Shown: piece by piece, positions 23,295 to 31,734 of the stretch | Layout of the letters: the number at the start of each line of letters is the position of its first letter | How positions within the stretch are numbered: the stretch's first letter is position 1 | Assembly (NCBI GenBank): GCA_048268885.1 | Contig: JBLWUP010000010.1 | Coordinates: 1 to 64,000 of the forward strand | From: Pelagibius sp048268885 | GTDB taxonomy: Bacteria > Pseudomonadota > Alphaproteobacteria > Kiloniellales > Kiloniellaceae | Direction of reading: 5' to 3' | Length of the DNA: 64,000 nucleotides | Program-made: the position numbers and the translations under genes | The notes under the pieces: generated by a model | The model's database searches: none | What the model was told of the DNA's origin: nothing | The model's input: the letters and a program-made list of their open reading frames with translations, nothing else

Positions 23295-26200
23295 TCAACT
23301 TTCTGCGGCAAGCTGGATGGTGAAGTTCTCTTCGCCACTTGCGGATTTGCTCCGTTCGTAGCGGCCCTTGTGGTGTTCGACGATGAACCGCTTGATGGCG
23401 GTCTCGCCGAGGGCGACCTCGGCGCGAACCTGTTGCTCCGACTCCTGCCAGGAATCCAGCGGCTCCGCCTCGACGGCCTGGCCGGTTTCCGCGGCCAAGG
23501 TCAGCTCTATGCTGCCGTCCGCCGGGCCGGCATGAACCCTGATTCGCTCGTCCAGAGGCTTGTTGCGCAGGAGGTAGCTCAAGATGGATTCGATGACGAA
23601 GGTGATTTCGTAGGCATCGCCGTGAACCCGCGGCAGTCCATCGTCGATCGCCAGGTCCACCTCGCGCGAGACTTTCACGCCCAGGTCGTTCAGCGACTTC
23701 TGAATCAGGCGGTCCAGCGGCAGGCTCGCTCTTTTCTGTTCGGCCTCACTGTCGCCGCACAGGGTGATCCGGTCGTAGGCCACTTCGGCCCGGCTGATCT
23801 GGTGGATGGCCTGTTCCACCAGCAGGCGGCCGGCCTCGTCCGAGATCGACCGCGTTGCCCGGTTGAGGAGCGTGGCGGCGACCGACAAGGGGGTGCGGGT
23901 CTGCGCCATGATTTCGCTGAGAGCCGTGGAAATGGCGCGCGAGTCCCGGCGCCATTCGATGGCCTCCATCTCCTTCAGAAAAATCACCCGCCGGCCGTAC
24001 TCTTCAGGCAGCACGCTGCCGCTGACCAGGGCCGACACGCGCGATCCTTCCGCCGTCTTTAGTTCTGCCCGGCTGGGCGCGATCTGCTTTCCCTTGGACA
24101 GGACATGACGCATTTCCTCGTCGACGAAGAAGTCGGTCAGTTTCCGTGAGTCGTTCCCTTCACGGTCGAGCTTGAGAAGCGCACGCGCCGGAGGGTTCGC
24201 GCGCCGGATGCGGTCTTCCGCGTCGGTGATGACGATGCCATCCGAGGCGACTTTGAAGATTTCGTCCAGGATGATGCCCCTGAAGGTGGTCTCCAAGGTC
24301 GTCTCGATATCTTCGATGATCCGTTGCAGCGCCTTGAGGTCTTCGCTGCTGAAAGCGTTGAGGCGGGCGTCCTCCAGATTGAGGAGCCAGACGGTGTCGC
24401 CCAAAATCCGGACAGGCAGACAGCATTCCGATCGGGCCCGGGGGTTGCTCGCCACGTAGGCGGCGGCATCGCCCTTGCGGGCCCTGGTGTCCGGCACGTT
24501 GATTGGCTTACCCCGCTCCAGCACTTTGCCGAGGATTCCCTTGTGCAAGGGTTGTTGGTGGTTCCCTGACAGAAGGAAGCCTTCTATGGCGCCTCGCTCC
24601 TGCGCGAGCAGTTCGAATGTCTGGCGCAGGCGGTTGACCTTGAAGATCGAGACGTTCTGCCAGCCATAGAAGTTCGCCAGTTCCTTGACGAGGAGTTCCG
24701 CCACACCCTTGGTGTCGGTCTGGGCGCTGATCTGTTTGTTGAGGTTGTGCAGGAAGCGGTAGGTCGCCCGGTCGACGTAGGCGAGGCCGGTGCGGATGAC
24801 GCGATCGATCGGCAGCTCTTTCAAAAGTTTCTCGTGACCGGCGTCGTAGAAGTCCTTCTGGAAGCTCAGCAAGGTCATTACGGCGGCGACGCGGCCGGCT
24901 TCCCAGATCGGGTAGCAGATGAAGGCCTTGTAGCCTTCTTTCACAAGCCGCTTCACCGTTGGATCCACGGCGATCTCTTCGGTTCCCGGCTGCGTGTCGA
25001 TGAAAGTGGAAATGTCGGGCTGATAGTAGGTGCCCTCGGTGCGGCCTTCTATCCAGGCCCGCATTTCGGGAGAGACGGGGAACCAGAGCGTCGGCCACAA
25101 TGGTTGCGGCCGGGGGTGAAAATGGGTCACCCGCGCGACGGACATGTCGGTGCTGTAGACGGCGATGGTGGCGAAATCAAAGTCGATGACCGATTTCAGT
25201 TGCTCGAAGAGGCCGTCGAAGAGCTTATGCGCCTTTTCGTGTTCCTGAATGAGGTTCTGGATTTCCCGGGCTTTTTCCGCTTTCGAGATATCCTCGCAGA
25301 CGACGAAGACGCCGCTCCTGTTTCCCAGGTTGTCGTATTGAGGCATGGCGTTGATCCTCAACTTGAGGGTCTTGCCGTCGCTTTTCCTGCGGTAGTGAAG
25401 TGAGTAGGTGCCGCCCTTTCCCTGCTCGCGGTCCTTGAGCTGCTCCTTGATTTTGCTCTGGCTATCGGCCTCCGGGAACAGCTTGAAGACGGATGTTCCG
25501 AGAAGTGCCGCTGCGGGCCTGCCGAACAGCCTGATGGCGGTCTTGTTCGCGAAGGTGACGCAGTGATCGAGGTCGAACTTCAGGATGCCGAGCTCCGAGG
25601 CGTCGTAAGCGCGGTATTCCGCTTCAATGAGGGACGTGACGTCGACCAGGATGGCATAGGCGCCGTAGTTGTGCTTCCCGACGCTGATCTGGCCGAATTC
25701 CGCCGTCACCGGGATCTCCCGGCCGCCGTCGAGCGTGACCTCCATGCGGCGCAGGACCGGCGCAGCGGCCTGTGGGGTGCACAGCGCATCGGCGACAAAG
25801 CCTTCTTCCTGGCCGAAATATTTCGGCAGGTAGAAGCCGCGGCAATCGTCCACGTCGAGAAGACGGTTCATCGAGGCGTTGGCCGAAATGATCCGTCCTT
25901 CCGAATCCACGTGGCAGTATCCGCGGGCCGAGCCTTCGACGACCAGCTCATGGATAAGCGACGTTTCTTTCAGGCATCCTGTGAAAAGACGGTCCAGCAA
26001 GCCGATCAGCAGGCGCTCCGGTGAGCGCGAGGAACCATCGATTGCCGGGTCACCGCTCGAGGCAAGCTCTGCAATCGCTTCCTTGAGGCTCGACATCTCG
26101 CTGAACAGGTCGGCAATGGTGTAGTCGGCGCTCTGGACGTCTTCGATCAGCTCCCGCTGAACGCTGCCGATAATCTCTTCGGGAATTTCGGGTGGGTCCG

Positions 26201-26369
26201 GCCGGCCGAGCGCCGTTTCGATCAGCTGGCGCCAGACGCCTTCCCAATGGGGCGCGGCGGTGCTTTCCAGCCCCCAGCCGCCGAGGCGTTCCAGCCAGGC
26301 GGTGCGGATCTTATCCAGAGCATGTTCCGTTGCGATGCTTTGCGCGGTACCGCTGCTTGTATTGATCAC
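23295..26369 (-). CDS. Multi-PAS/GAF sensor with degenerate histidine-kinase core
   Basis: 1024 aa, GTG start with GGGGGTAG upstream. Order: helical N-terminus (1-140), PAS (about 140-250), PAS (255-365), GAF (380-535), GAF (545-700), PAS (703-805), kinase-like end (810-1024). No membrane helix, so cytoplasmic. The dimerisation helix reads EIMAQTRTPL, with Ala822 where kinases have the phosphoacceptor His. The ATPase part lacks a normal N-box (SYLLRNKP) and the G-box is altered (VALGETAIKRF). It therefore looks like a pseudokinase that senses and signals by conformation rather than phosphotransfer. First gene of the operon with the receiver-CHAT protease 25 bp downstream. Confidence 0.85.
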   Translation of the reverse strand: MINTSSGTAQSIATEHALDKIRTAWLERLGGWGLESTAAPHWEGVWRQLIETALGRPDPPEIPEEIIGSVQRELIEDVQSADYTIADLFSEMSSLKEAIAELASSGDPAIDGSSRSPERLLIGLLDRLFTGCLKETSLIHELVVEGSARGYCHVDSEGRIISANASMNRLLDVDDCRGFYLPKYFGQEEGFVADALCTPQAAAPVLRRMEVTLDGGREIPVTAEFGQISVGKHNYGAYAILVDVTSLIEAEYRAYDASELGILKFDLDHCVTFANKTAIRLFGRPAAALLGTSVFKLFPEADSQSKIKEQLKDREQGKGGTYSLHYRRKSDGKTLKLRINAMPQYDNLGNRSGVFVVCEDISKAEKAREIQNLIQEHEKAHKLFDGLFEQLKSVIDFDFATIAVYSTDMSVARVTHFHPRPQPLWPTLWFPVSPEMRAWIEGRTEGTYYQPDISTFIDTQPGTEEIAVDPTVKRLVKEGYKAFICYPIWEAGRVAAVMTLLSFQKDFYDAGHEKLLKELPIDRVIRTGLAYVDRATYRFLHNLNKQISAQTDTKGVAELLVKELANFYGWQNVSIFKVNRLRQTFELLAQERGAIEGFLLSGNHQQPLHKGILGKVLERGKPINVPDTRARKGDAAAYVASNPRARSECCLPVRILGDTVWLLNLEDARLNAFSSEDLKALQRIIEDIETTLETTFRGIILDEIFKVASDGIVITDAEDRIRRANPPARALLKLDREGNDSRKLTDFFVDEEMRHVLSKGKQIAPSRAELKTAEGSRVSALVSGSVLPEEYGRRVIFLKEMEAIEWRRDSRAISTALSEIMAQTRTPLSVAATLLNRATRSISDEAGRLLVEQAIHQISRAEVAYDRITLCGDSEAEQKRASLPLDRLIQKSLNDLGVKVSREVDLAIDDGLPRVHGDAYEITFVIESILSYLLRNKPLDERIRVHAGPADGSIELTLAAETGQAVEAEPLDSWQESEQQVRAEVALGETAIKRFIVEHHKGRYERSKSASGEENFTIQLAAES

Positions 26370-26561
26370 GGCATCTACCCCCGATTGACGGGGCCGGATA
26401 GGCGATCGCGGGCGGATTATTGTTTTTGAGGACGACGCCCGTGGAACAAGGTCCTATCGGTCCCTCTTTTTGCATCCGAGTGAACGTGTCAATCTCTGTC
26501 GTCTAGTATTAACCATATGAAAAGAAATATTTTTTTGTGGTGAGGCTTCGACAGGATGACG

Positions 26562-26592
26562 GCTGTTGAAGTCACGCTGACAATTCAACAGC
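26562..26592. promoter_or_regulatory. Inverted repeat upstream of the sensor/CHAT operon
   Basis: GCTGTTGAA and TTCAACAGC are perfect 9-bp complements separated by 13 bases. This is about 190 bp upstream of the sensor start codon. It may be an operator or an RNA hairpin; no regulator can be assigned. Confidence 0.4.
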
Positions 26593-26805
26593 AATTCCGG
26601 AAACTTTGTTTAGGAAAATCGGAGCTACCTCCTTAGCGAGAAATTTATCTACGCCCGCAATTCGCAAGGATACAGGGTGGGGGCAGAACCCCTATCTGTC
26701 GCGAGGAAGGTCGGCGTGATCGATGGGCGATGGGGGAAGTCACTGCTGGTCGAGGCAGCCCCTGGCGGGTGCCCGGGCAGGCCCGCCGGGTTCAGCTCCA
26801 AGGGG

Positions 26806-26830
26806 ATAAAAACTTGGCCGTGGCGCCAAG
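26806..26830 (-). terminator. Terminator of the acid phosphatase gene
   Basis: On the minus strand CTTGGC-GCCACG-GCCAAG forms a 6-bp stem followed directly by TTTTTATC. It lies about 90 bp beyond the stop codon of the phosphatase gene. Confidence 0.75.
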
Positions 26831-26917
26831 CTGTGGTGCCAGGACGTGGCGACAGGCCGTGAGCGACCGGCGCATCTCGCGCCGGCCCCCGCGTTTGGTT
26901 TCGCCGCTATCCTCCGG

Positions 26918-27793
26918 CTATTGTGCCGGCTTCCAGTCGTCCATGATGTCGAATTTCATCTGGCGTTTTTCTTCCGCCGGGGCGCCCCAGTTGAAGCCGA
27001 AGGAGGCGCCTTCCCAGGAGCCGTAGCTGGGGTTGGGCAGCATGATCCAGTCGTGGCCCCAGCGCGCGGCGTTGTCCTGGTAGAGCTTCATGCGCTCCTC
27101 GCGGGAGACGTCGACGTTGTCGACGAAGTCGCCGAGGTTGTCGCCGATCAGCAGCACGATGCGGTAGTTCTCGGCGACCACGGCGCGTCGGTTGCCCTTG
27201 TCGGAGCCCCATTCCTCTTTCTCGCCGCGCAGCAGCACCCGGTCGTCCTGGTCGCCGATGGGATAGCCGAGCTTGGTCAGGTTGTTCCGCGTCGGCGCCT
27301 CTTCCGGGGCCTTGCGGTTGGAGACGTAGAACACCGCGACGCCGCGGGCGTGGGCGTAGTTGATGAAGTCGAGGCTGCCGGGGATGGCGCGCGAGGTTTC
27401 GCTGTGGACGAAGGGCGCCCAGGTCTTGGAGCTGTAGTGCTGGCCGTTCTCGACGATCCAGGCCTGGTAGGGAGAGTTGTCCAGCACGGTCTCGTCGACG
27501 TCGAGGATCACCGCCACCGGTTTTTTCTCGTAGTCCGCGCCCTGTTCCAGCGCGGCGGTCCACTTCGGATTGGCCAGCGCCTGGTTCAGGCGCGTCTTCG
27601 CCAGGGCGTAGAGCGCCATGGTGTTGGCCTTGTACTCGACCGAGTTCTGCATCCAGTAGGTGCCGTTGGTGCCGTCGTTGGCCGCCGGCTCCTGCGCCTG
27701 CGCCTGGACCGCCGCCAAGAGGCTGCCCGCCAGCACGAGACCTAGCCCGAGTTTGGCGCCCCTGGTCCGGCGCCCGCTGATGGTTGTCCTCAT
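26918..27793 (-). CDS. HAD-family acid phosphatase, e(P4)/class C type
   Basis: A 291-aa secreted phosphatase. A signal peptide (residues 1-34, ending AQAQA) lacks a lipobox Cys, so unlike Haemophilus e(P4) it is probably soluble in the periplasm. VAVILDVDETVLDNS near residue 95 is the catalytic DxDxT motif. VFYVSNRK near 155 and LLIGDNLGDF near 215 supply HAD motifs II to IV. YWMQNSVEYKA near the N-terminus is typical of the family. It hydrolyses phosphomonoesters, possibly nucleotides. GGAGAGGG precedes the ATG. Confidence 0.92.
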   Translation of the reverse strand: MRTTISGRRTRGAKLGLGLVLAGSLLAAVQAQAQEPAANDGTNGTYWMQNSVEYKANTMALYALAKTRLNQALANPKWTAALEQGADYEKKPVAVILDVDETVLDNSPYQAWIVENGQHYSSKTWAPFVHSETSRAIPGSLDFINYAHARGVAVFYVSNRKAPEEAPTRNNLTKLGYPIGDQDDRVLLRGEKEEWGSDKGNRRAVVAENYRIVLLIGDNLGDFVDNVDVSREERMKLYQDNAARWGHDWIMLPNPSYGSWEGASFGFNWGAPAEEKRQMKFDIMDDWKPAQ

Positions 27794-27935
27794 ATCCCTC
27801 TCCGTTGCTTTCCTGCCCGCGGCGCTGGCCGCCGCGCCGGCTTACTCCGATTTTGCCCGAGGCTGCGGCCGCCGCCAAGCGGGCCCCTCTCTTTTGCAAG
27901 GGGGCACCCGTTCGCGTGCGGTTGACGTGCAGGAC

Positions 27936-30900
27936 CTAGAACTGGAACTCGGCCCGGGGCGGCTTGCCATCCTCGATGCTGTAGGCGGTGCGGCATTCCG
28001 GGATCTGATCCGGCGCGATGCCGTACTTGGCCTCCAGGTACTTGCGCACGGCGGTGCCGCGTTCCGTGGCGAGGCCCAACAGGGCCTCGACTTCCTGGTC
28101 GCTGGGGGCGGCGACGTCCATTGCCGGCGCGATGCCTTTGTCGGGGGGCTGCAGGGCCGCGACCGCTTCGGCGGGAACCTCGGCTTCAGAGCTGTCGCGG
28201 TCGGCCGGCGCCCCGGCAGGAACGACCGTGTCGTCGGACAGCTCCGGCAGGTCCTCCGGGTCACCGCCGCGCAGGGCCACCAGGTCGGCGCGTCCGGCCC
28301 GGCCGCAAGCGCGGATGCTGATGCCCGGCTTGTTGGCGAAGATGTCGCCCATCTGGTCGGCGACCTCCATGCCGGCGGCCGTCAGCTCGGCGGTGCCGGG
28401 CGCGAAGGGCGCGGGCTGCATCTCGAAGGTATTGCCGTCGGGCCCGAACCAATTGGTCGGGAAGACCGAGGCCATAGCGCCGGAGATCGCCTTGTCGACG
28501 GCCTCGCTGTAGTCGACCTCCGGGGCCTCGACCGTGCCGCCCAGCGGCAGGTTGAAGGCGATGACGCCTTCGGAGTCCTTCAGGATGGAGACCGCGAAGC
28601 CGACCGGAAGGCCGATGTCCGCTTTCAGCTTCTCCGCCTGCTCGTCGTCGAGCGGGGTGACGAAGAGGTCGTCGATCTTGAGATCGATTGCGCCGTCCAG
28701 GTCGCCTGCCGCGGACTTGGCGGTGATACCGGCGAAGAGGTCGCCGCTTTCGATGTTCATGCCGGTCGCCTTGGCCGCGTAGGAGGAAAGGACGGGCAGG
28801 GCCAGACCCTCCACGTCGGAGGTCAGCTCGAAATCCGGCTTGGCCTTCAAGGGCGCGGCCCAGCCCTGCAGGCGGATCTTGGAGGCCTCGTTGACCGAGA
28901 GCGCGAGGGCCAGGTCGGTGTGGGTCTCCGGCGCGGCGGTGTCGATGGGGCCGGCCTTCAGTTCCTCCAGCGTGACGCTCGCCTGCAGCGGGGGCTCCAC
29001 GCTTCGGTCGGTGATCTCGACGGTCGAGCCCGGCGCCAGGGTGAACTCGCCCAGCTTGAATTGCCGGTCGAAGCGGGGCGGGCCAGCCGCCCCGCTCTCC
29101 GTCGCCGCGGGCTCGGTTCCGGCCTCGGGCTGTGTCCCGGTCTCCGCGGGCGCCGGCGTTGCGTCGGCCGTTTCGGTGGTCGCCGCGGCGGCCCGGCCGG
29201 GCAGGGGAAGCGCGAGCTTGGCGTCCAGCCGGCCCAGCGCGATGCGTTCGACCGCCACGCCTTGGGCGCTGTCGCCGTCGAGGCCGGCAATCGAGAGGCT
29301 TGCGAGGTCCAAGGTCTGCGCCGCTTCGCCTCCGGTCCGCGCGGCGATGCCCGAGACTTCGACGGCGCCCTTCGCCAGAACGTTGCCTTCCGAGTAGCCC
29401 AGTTCCGACAGGGGCGCCTGCAGGGAGGCCACCGTCGCTTCCACGCTCTCGCCGCCGGGCAGCGGCAGCCGCGCGGTCAGGCCAGAAAGGCCGGTCTCGT
29501 TGGCGAGGGTGACGCTGGGCGTCTCGCTGTCGAAACCGGCGGCGCGCAGCCCGGTCACCTGGTTCTCGAGGGTCTCAAGGGAAAGGGAGACGGCTTCCGT
29601 GTCCTTGCCGGCCGTCAGCGCGATCCCGGAGAGGCTCGTGGCGAGGCCGCCCTCGACTACCGCCTGTGCGTCCAGCGGCGCGACGCTGATGTCCTGCAGC
29701 TCGCTGCGCGTCTCGGCGAGCGAGAAGGTGAGGGGTGTCTCGCCGTCACGCTCCAGGGAAAGGCCCTTCAGCTCCAGGCTGCCGGTGACCCGGCCCGCTT
29801 CGCCCTGCTTTCCAGCCAGGGTGAGGGGCGAGAGGTTCAGCGCCAGGCTCTCGCCGCGCAGCGCCAGGTCGCCGTCTTCCCCTGTCAGCGTCGCCGCCAG
29901 GCCCTCGAGCCCCAGGGCCACCGGTCCGCTGGCGTCTTCGCGCTCCGCGGTTTCGCCGATCTCGAAGCCGTCTGTCGCGAGGCTGAGCCGGCTGAGGTCG
30001 AGCGCGCCGCCCCGGCCGTCCTTGGCGGCGAGCTTTTCCAGGCCCACCGCCAGGTCGAAAACGAGTTTCGTCTCCTGCCTGGTGACGTTGAAGTCGATGG
30101 CCTGGGAGTCGACGCGCAAGGCCGCAAGCGTTGCCTCGGCGCTGCCGTCCTGCAAGGCGACGCGCAGGCCGGAGATCACCGTGTCGAGGGCGCCCTTCGC
30201 GCGCCAGCCGGCGTTGAAGGCTTCGCTGGCGACGTCTCCCAGGCGCAGGCTTGCCTCGTCGAAACGGAGTTCCTGGCTCGGCTGCCCGTCGCGCGCCGCG
30301 GTGCGCAGCAGCACCTCCTGCAAGGTGACAGCCGGCTGTGCGTCGAGCGACAGATGGTGCAGCAAGGCATCCTGCCCCAACTTCCGCGCCCAGCCGATCA
30401 GCAGCTCGACGATGCTGGGGGCGGCCTCCGAAGCGGAGGCCTCCGCCGCTTCGACCGCTTGCCACAGGCGCTCGCGCTTTTCGGCGCCTTTTTCCAGGTC
30501 CAGGCTGTCTAGGGTGAACTCCAGGGCGCCGACCTCCAGCGCATCGCCCGGCTGGTTGGAGAACAGCAGCCGGCCGCCGGTGAGGTTCAACTGGCCTCTG
30601 GCGCTGGCGCTGCCGTCGGGCCGCAGTTCCTGGATGAGGTCAACCTTCAAGATGGCCTCGTCGAGGGAGACGGTCTCGCCCGTCTCCGTCGCCACGTCGA
30701 AGCCATTGAAACGGTAGCTGCCGTCGACTGTGCCCGCGACGCGGCCGTCGCGGTGGATTTCGTAGTCGTAGCTGACCTCGGAATCGACGCTGCCGCTCTG
30801 GCGCGCCAGGCCCGTCGGTCCGATGAAGCGGGCGACACGGTCGAGGGTAATGCCCTTGGTCCGGCTGTTGAGCGTGAACTCCAGCGGGTCGCCCAGAGGG

Positions 30901-31607
30901 ACAATAGTGCCGTCGAGGGAGATCTCGATCTCGTTCAGCCGCCCTTCGAAGGTGAAGGAGGTGGGTTCCTCGGGCGTCCAGCTGCGCAGGCGCTCGAGGG
31001 TCAGGCGGTCGAGTTCCATGGTCAGAGTGCCGCCGCTCAAATCCTCGAAGACCAAGCGGCTGTCGGAGAACTCGAAGCTCTCGCCGCCGTAGCCGAAGCC
31101 GGCGCCTTCCTCTTCTTCCTCTTCCGGCGCCGCGCTCTCCGCGTCGGACGCCGCCAGATCCTGCAGGTTGATGCCGTTGATCTCGATAGCGCCGTTCTCC
31201 AGGCGGGCGACATAGATGTCGACGCCGCGCAGGTAGAAGGTCTGTACGAAGGCGTGCCCCTCGAAGAGCTCGCCGAAACTGTAGTCGAAGCCGGTCTCGC
31301 CGATCTGGCCGTCCTGCGCCTCGCCGGAGCGGAAGGTCACCGGCCCGGCACGGACCTCGCTGTTCCACAAGTCGATGTCGACCGTGTCGATGCCGTCATG
31401 CTGGATGCCGAGGTCCTCGAGTTGGGACTCGATGACATAGCGCGCCAGCGGCGTGGGCAGCACGAAGACGACCAGGACGAAGAGGACAAGCAGGGCCCCC
31501 GCGCCGATGCCCAGCCTGGTCGCGAGGCGTCGCCGTCTGGAAGCCTTCGGCGGCGAAGGCGTGGTCCGCTTGGGGGCGGTCTGTCCCGGTTCAGCCTGGT
31601 TCGACAT
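27936..31607 (-). CDS. DUF748/AsmA-like large envelope protein
   Basis: 1223 aa. A basic N-terminus is followed by one transmembrane helix (about residues 32-52), and the rest should be periplasmic. Long stretches of beta-strand repeats have the character of AsmA/TamB-like lipid-channel proteins. The C-terminal third matches DUF748 best (IDLKIDDLFVTPLD, GFAVSILKDSEGVIAFNLPLGG). After that comes a stretch resembling OmpA-type peptidoglycan-binding sequence (FAPGTAELTAAGMEVADQM, ISIRACGRA). An Ala/Thr/Pro-rich linker lies near residue 830. Members probably move or organise phospholipid at the cell envelope; this is family inference. Confidence 0.82.
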   Translation of the reverse strand: MSNQAEPGQTAPKRTTPSPPKASRRRRLATRLGIGAGALLVLFVLVVFVLPTPLARYVIESQLEDLGIQHDGIDTVDIDLWNSEVRAGPVTFRSGEAQDGQIGETGFDYSFGELFEGHAFVQTFYLRGVDIYVARLENGAIEINGINLQDLAASDAESAAPEEEEEEGAGFGYGGESFEFSDSRLVFEDLSGGTLTMELDRLTLERLRSWTPEEPTSFTFEGRLNEIEISLDGTIVPLGDPLEFTLNSRTKGITLDRVARFIGPTGLARQSGSVDSEVSYDYEIHRDGRVAGTVDGSYRFNGFDVATETGETVSLDEAILKVDLIQELRPDGSASARGQLNLTGGRLLFSNQPGDALEVGALEFTLDSLDLEKGAEKRERLWQAVEAAEASASEAAPSIVELLIGWARKLGQDALLHHLSLDAQPAVTLQEVLLRTAARDGQPSQELRFDEASLRLGDVASEAFNAGWRAKGALDTVISGLRVALQDGSAEATLAALRVDSQAIDFNVTRQETKLVFDLAVGLEKLAAKDGRGGALDLSRLSLATDGFEIGETAEREDASGPVALGLEGLAATLTGEDGDLALRGESLALNLSPLTLAGKQGEAGRVTGSLELKGLSLERDGETPLTFSLAETRSELQDISVAPLDAQAVVEGGLATSLSGIALTAGKDTEAVSLSLETLENQVTGLRAAGFDSETPSVTLANETGLSGLTARLPLPGGESVEATVASLQAPLSELGYSEGNVLAKGAVEVSGIAARTGGEAAQTLDLASLSIAGLDGDSAQGVAVERIALGRLDAKLALPLPGRAAAATTETADATPAPAETGTQPEAGTEPAATESGAAGPPRFDRQFKLGEFTLAPGSTVEITDRSVEPPLQASVTLEELKAGPIDTAAPETHTDLALALSVNEASKIRLQGWAAPLKAKPDFELTSDVEGLALPVLSSYAAKATGMNIESGDLFAGITAKSAAGDLDGAIDLKIDDLFVTPLDDEQAEKLKADIGLPVGFAVSILKDSEGVIAFNLPLGGTVEAPEVDYSEAVDKAISGAMASVFPTNWFGPDGNTFEMQPAPFAPGTAELTAAGMEVADQMGDIFANKPGISIRACGRAGRADLVALRGGDPEDLPELSDDTVVPAGAPADRDSSEAEVPAEAVAALQPPDKGIAPAMDVAAPSDQEVEALLGLATERGTAVRKYLEAKYGIAPDQIPECRTAYSIEDGKPPRAEFQF

Positions 31608-31734
31608 GGCATCGCTCCTCTCTGGAGAGCTTAGACAAGATCACCCCGGTCTTGGACTCCTAATCCTCCCGACGGATAAGATGCTTAAGGATACCGTCAA
31701 TATAATCATAAGTTTAGCGCGGGGAGCTCTACCT

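Larger units (their letters stand above)
26370..26917. other. Long AT-rich intergenic region upstream of the sensor/CHAT operon (548 bp)
   Basis: The stretch 26410-26670 is clearly AT-richer than the rest of the window and should hold the promoter of the leftward operon. It contains a 9-bp inverted repeat, GCTGTTGAA (26562-26570) and TTCAACAGC (26584-26592), a possible regulator site. A 26-codon frame (26556-26636) overlaps it but has no support beyond start and stop. The right part holds the terminator of the phosphatase gene. No larger gene seen. Confidence 0.5.

Noticed and set aside
20376..26369. Classical two-component system
   Set aside because: The kinase lacks its phosphoacceptor His and the receiver's output is a protease, so the ordinary label would mislead.
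26556..26636. 26-codon open frame as a small gene in the AT-rich leader
   Set aside because: No convincing ribosome site, no recognisable peptide, and it overlaps an inverted repeat.
26755..26810. Riboswitch-like GC-rich structure before the sensor operon
   Set aside because: Hairpins can be drawn but no conserved riboswitch core was recognised. Part of the structure is explained as the phosphatase terminator.
27660..30512. 950-codon open frame opposite the DUF748 protein
   Set aside because: Composition-driven shadow frame, spanning the 3' part of the DUF748 gene and the phosphatase 5' end with no motif.
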